Shown here piece after piece: positions 61,096-64,000 of a stretch of DNA of 64,000 nucleotides. The position numbers were made by a program, and so were the translations under genes. The DNA is from SXTU01 sp964496695 (GTDB lineage: Bacteria > Verrucomicrobiota > Verrucomicrobiia > Limisphaerales > SXTU01). The stretch is from assembly GCA_964496695.1 (NCBI GenBank), contig CAZCBE010000009.1, positions 1 through 64,000 on the forward strand. Reading direction: 5' to 3'. The notes below the pieces were generated by a model, which worked only from the letters and a program-made list of their open reading frames with translations, did not search any database and had not been told where the DNA came from. Each line of letters opens with the position of its first letter. Position 1 is the first letter of the stretch.

Positions 61096-61638
61096 ATGAG
61101 CGCAGGCACCACTGTCAAACTGGGTCGCGATTGTGCGGCCATCCAGATTCCCGTCGGCACGGACGTCACGTTGAAGGCGGGGACGCCCGTGGACATCGTC
61201 CAGACCCTCGGCGGCACCTACACGGTCCACAGCATGGGCGGGTTGTTCCGTGTGGATGGCAAGGATGCGGACGCTCTGGGGTTGATTCCCGAGAATGGCG
61301 TCTCAGTTCCCGCAGCGGGGCAGTCGGTGTCCGAGCAGGCGGTCTGGGGCGTGCTCAAGACGTGCTTCGATCCGGAAATCCCCGTCAACATAGTGGACCT
61401 CGGGCTGGTGTATGACATGGGTATCGAGCCGATTCCCTCAGGGGGGCACAAGGTCTTCGTGAAGATGACACTCACTGCGCCGGGTTGCGGCATGGGGCCG
61501 ACCATTGCGCGCGATGCACAGCAGAAGATTCTCGCGCTCGACGGCGTGCAGGACGCGAGCGTGGAGGTGGTCTGGGACCCGCCCTGGCATCAGTCCATGA
61601 TCTCGGCGGAGGGGCGGAAGATTCTGGGGCTGGGGTGA
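61096..61638 (+). CDS. sufT: MIP18-family (SufT-like) Fe-S assembly protein
   Basis: A 180-residue protein. The N-terminal ~70 residues form a small beta domain (GTDVTLKAGTPVDIVQTLGG). The C-terminal part is the MIP18/DUF59 domain: CFDPEIPVNIVDLGLVYDMG, then MTLTAPGCGMGPTIARDAQQ, with the conserved Cys. SufT proteins help mature [Fe-S] proteins. The two-domain architecture matches SufT (putative). No suf operon is nearby. The start is the ATG at 61096. Confidence 0.87.
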   Translation: MSAGTTVKLGRDCAAIQIPVGTDVTLKAGTPVDIVQTLGGTYTVHSMGGLFRVDGKDADALGLIPENGVSVPAAGQSVSEQAVWGVLKTCFDPEIPVNIVDLGLVYDMGIEPIPSGGHKVFVKMTLTAPGCGMGPTIARDAQQKILALDGVQDASVEVVWDPPWHQSMISAEGRKILGLG

Positions 61639-61749
61639 TCGTTTTGCCGCGAGCTCGCCAGCATTGGAAGAGGAATTGGAAACTCACGGATGGACACGGA
61701 TGGGGCCACGATAAAGGGCGTGAGACTGGCTTTCCGAAAACGAGGGAAG

Positions 61750-61785
61750 TTGATGCGAGCTGCGCTAATCGGCGCGAATTTTGAG
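61750..61785 (+). repeat. tgatgcgagctgcgctaat half repeat
   Basis: A degenerate half copy of the 16806-16879 palindrome, just upstream of pdxA. Confidence 0.55.
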
Positions 61786-61804
61786 ACACGGTGAATCTAC
61801 GGCA

Positions 61805-62803
61805 ATGAAGCTTCCTCGGATTGCGATTACCATGGGCGACCCCGCCGGGGTCGGACCGGAGGTCTGCCTGCACTTGCTGGCGGATGCGGACATCGCGACG
61901 ATTTGCACGCCGGTGGTGTTTGGGGATGCGGCGGTGATGGGGGCTTGTGCGGCGAGGGTTGGGGTGCCGCTCAAGGCACCAGTGATCACAGCAGAGGAGT
62001 GGGCGCAAGGTTTCGCTGAAGTGGGCACGCCGAGCGTGCTGGACCTGGGGGTGATCGGGCTCGCGGCGTTTACGCCCGGGGCCATCAATGCGGCCACGGG
62101 GCTGGCGAGCTACACCTACGTGAACCGGGCGATTGACGCGGCGCTGGCGGGGCAGGTGGCGGCGGTGTCCACGGGGCCGCTGAACAAGGAGGCGATGAGC
62201 ATGGCGGGGCTGAAGTTCCCCGGGCACACGGAGATTTTTGCCTCACGCACCAATGCCCGGCGCTCGTGCATGATGCAGTATTCGGAGGAGATCACCTGCA
62301 CGTTTGTCACGGTCCATGTGGGCTATGCGGATGTGCCGAAGCTGCTCACGGTGGAGCGGATTCTGGATGTGATCGAGCTGACGGCGGAGGGGCTGGAGCG
62401 GATCCGGGGTCGCAAACCGAAGATCGTGGTGTGCGGGCTGAATCCTCATGCGGGCGAGCATGGGCTGTTTGGTGACCGGGAGGAGGAGCGGATCATCATG
62501 CCAGCCATTGAGGCGGCGCGGGTGCGGGGCATCGAGATCGAGGGGCCGCTGCCGCCGGACACGGCCTTTCTGCCGTGGAAGCGTCAGAGCACGGATGCCT
62601 TCGTCTGCATGTATCACGATCAGGGACACATCCCGGTGAAGGCGCTGGCGTTCGACTGCGCGGTGAACACGACGCTGGGGCTGCCGATCATCCGCACGAG
62701 CGTGGATCACGGGACGGCGCTGGACATCGCGTGGCAAGGGAAGGCGCGGCCGAGCAGCCTGTTTGCGGCGGTGCGGCTGGCGGTGCAACTGGGGCGAGGT
62801 TGA
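61805..62803 (+). CDS. pdxA: 4-hydroxythreonine-4-phosphate dehydrogenase
   Basis: A 332-residue NAD-dependent enzyme that oxidises 4-phosphohydroxy-threonine in pyridoxal phosphate synthesis. The N-terminus RIAITMGDPAGVGPEV is diagnostic. The metal-binding His residues are in FPGHTEIFA, MYHDQGHIPVKAL and TSVDHGTALDIA. The GLNPHAGEHGLFG segment is also conserved. The start is the ATG at 61805. No other pdx genes are beside it. Confidence 0.94.
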   Translation: MKLPRIAITMGDPAGVGPEVCLHLLADADIATICTPVVFGDAAVMGACAARVGVPLKAPVITAEEWAQGFAEVGTPSVLDLGVIGLAAFTPGAINAATGLASYTYVNRAIDAALAGQVAAVSTGPLNKEAMSMAGLKFPGHTEIFASRTNARRSCMMQYSEEITCTFVTVHVGYADVPKLLTVERILDVIELTAEGLERIRGRKPKIVVCGLNPHAGEHGLFGDREEERIIMPAIEAARVRGIEIEGPLPPDTAFLPWKRQSTDAFVCMYHDQGHIPVKALAFDCAVNTTLGLPIIRTSVDHGTALDIAWQGKARPSSLFAAVRLAVQLGRG

Positions 62804-63129
62804 AGGACGGTGGTTTGGACGAAGAACGGATGGGACAGATGGGGAGGCACCACGGGCGGGAGTTTGACGTGGAAGGGGGGGCATGTGCGCGGCGCAATTG
62901 CGGGAGGACCATGCCCCATGATACTGTGAACCGTCCGCTTCGCCTCGCCCATTCCCCTTTTATGGTTGTCTTGAATCTGCGGGAACCTCGATCCCTCTTA
63001 TCCCTGTCCTCTTCTCTGTGCTCATCGTGTCTCTGGGGTCCAAAATCCGCGACCTAAGTTTGGGAGGTTCCACCCGCTTTTGACAAACCCGCCCCGATTG
63101 TTACCCTGCACGCCCAGAACCCCTCTCAC
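62804..63129. other. Gene-free stretch, no feature assigned
   Basis: 326 bases between pdxA and the SUMF1-domain gene. The segment around 62990-63050, including ctctgtgctcatcgtgtctc, looks like another dispersed-repeat half copy. No RNA gene or coding sequence was recognised. Confidence 0.45.
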
Positions 63130-64000
63130 ATGACCAGCACGGCAAACTTTGCTCGAATTTTCCGACTAACCTTCCTCGCCTTCGCCTGCTCTGTCTTGTG
63201 GCTCCCCGCGCAAGCCCAGCCAGACACCGGTGCTCTATCAACCGCCGCCAATGCAGGTGGTCCGACGGCTCTCAACACCCCGTCCACCCGCGAGTTCGTG
63301 AACACCCTAGGCATGAAATTTCTCCCCGTGCCCGGCACTACCGTCCGCTTCTGTCTCTGGGAAACACGCCGTCAGGACTACGAAGCCTATTCAAAAGCGA
63401 ACCCCGACATGGACCGCTCTTGGGAGAATGCGAAATTCAAAGGCCAGCCGGTGAGCTTCGCCCCGAGCCATCCCGTGGTGAACGTAAGCTGGGAAGACGC
63501 CAAAGCCTTTTGTGCCTGGCTCACCGAAAAGGAACACCGTGAAGGCCGCCTCCCGGCCGACGCCAGCTATCGGCTGCCCACCGACACCGAGTGGAGCACC
63601 GCCGTGGGCCTGCCCAAGGAAGAGGGTGCGACTCCCAAGGAGCGCGATCGGAGGATCGCGAACGCGTATCCTTGGGGCAAACAGTTGCCGCCACCGGAAG
63701 GTGCGGGCAACTACAGCGATCTCTCCGCCCGCGTGGTCTTCGGACCCGACTGGGCCTTCATTCCCGGCTACGACGACGGCTTCGGAACCACCGCACCGGT
63801 GGGCAGCGCCCGCGCGAACCAGCACGGCCTGTTCGACCTCGGTGGCAACGTGTGGGAGTGGTGCGAAGACTTCGCGGATGGCAAGAGCGGCCCGCGCGTC
63901 GTGCGCGGCGGTTCGTGGGTCAACAGCGACGCCGACTACCTCCTCTCCTCCGCCCGCAACGACCGTCCACCTGACTTTCGCAGGCATGGGATTGGGTTCC
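63130..64000 (+). CDS. Secreted SUMF1/formylglycine-generating-enzyme-like protein (truncated by window)
   Basis: An exported protein of at least 290 residues that runs off the window edge. The signal peptide LTFLAFACSVLWLPAQAQ is followed by an FGE-sulfatase (SUMF1) domain: LGMKFLPVPGTTVRFCLWET, SHPVVNVSWEDAKAFCAWLT, YRLPTDTEWSTAVGL, GLFDLGGNVWEWCED and RVVRGGSWVN. In PVC bacteria such domains serve formylglycine generation or general binding or modification. The catalytic Cys pair lies beyond or is unclear here, so the enzymatic state is not judged. The start is the ATG at 63130. Confidence 0.88.
   Translation, partial: MTSTANFARIFRLTFLAFACSVLWLPAQAQPDTGALSTAANAGGPTALNTPSTREFVNTLGMKFLPVPGTTVRFCLWETRRQDYEAYSKANPDMDRSWENAKFKGQPVSFAPSHPVVNVSWEDAKAFCAWLTEKEHREGRLPADASYRLPTDTEWSTAVGLPKEEGATPKERDRRIANAYPWGKQLPPPEGAGNYSDLSARVVFGPDWAFIPGYDDGFGTTAPVGSARANQHGLFDLGGNVWEWCEDFADGKSGPRVVRGGSWVNSDADYLLSSARNDRPPDFRRHGIGF

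Overview
The window reads as chromosomal DNA from a high-GC member of the PVC superphylum, most likely a verrucomicrobium of the Limisphaerales/Pedosphaera type. This is inferred from family content: DUF1552, DUF1587/1592/1588/1585 cytochromes, DUF1080 and DUF4838 secreted proteins, a TIGR02996 protein, three verrucomicrobial pseudopilins with the FTLIELLVVIAIIAILAG signature, and very dense short inverted repeats between genes. No phage, plasmid, CRISPR or rRNA features were seen. One tRNA-Ser(GCU) is present. The sequence contains a 10-N scaffold gap (31452-31461) with artefact-like poly-G tracts beside it.

Layout. 0.2-6.9 kb: an Nramp-like transporter without the canonical metal motifs, a 1028-residue membrane protein of unknown family downstream of a MoxR AAA+ ATPase, and a PAS protein between inverted repeats. 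7-13 kb: a hybrid histidine kinase, thiG, and the heptose genes hldA-like and gmhB. 12.6-15 kb: a two-gene TIGR02996 unit, and an outer-membrane biogenesis pair (BamD-like and LptE-like lipoproteins). 15-23 kb: a DUF1080 lipoprotein, pseudopilins, alanine dehydrogenase, a rhodanese-like protein, a PTS EIIA protein and gltX. 23-30 kb: secreted proteins (beta-propeller, DUF1552, an unknown, DUF1592-type cytochrome). 30-39 kb: a minus-strand locus of an outer-membrane beta-barrel, a ten-haem c-type cytochrome with an LVIVD propeller, and an NHL-repeat protein. This is the strongest candidate for an uncharacterised functional system. 39-48 kb: ABC-F ATPase, pseudopilin plus anchored protein, M14-like deacylase, and a coupled operon of PPC-domain protein, aldo/keto reductase and MFS transporter. 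48-57 kb: ferredoxin, IS relics, 2-oxoglutarate dehydrogenase E1 and E2 with a BON protein between them, a ferritin-like protein, AAA relics, tRNA-Ser and dprA. 57-64 kb: DUF4838 protein, SDR, sufT-like, pdxA and a truncated SUMF1-domain protein.

The most unusual theme is the relation between dispersed palindromic repeats and coding sequence. At least ten families fill the intergenic spaces. Several copies appear to run into genes: a complete 151-bp nested palindrome lies in frame inside an aldo/keto reductase, the same peptide occurs in the outer-membrane barrel protein, and other families seem to supply a signal peptide, a probable start codon with its Shine-Dalgarno-like sequence, an N-terminus and a C-terminus. 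This resembles the Rickettsia palindromic elements, but in an unrelated lineage.
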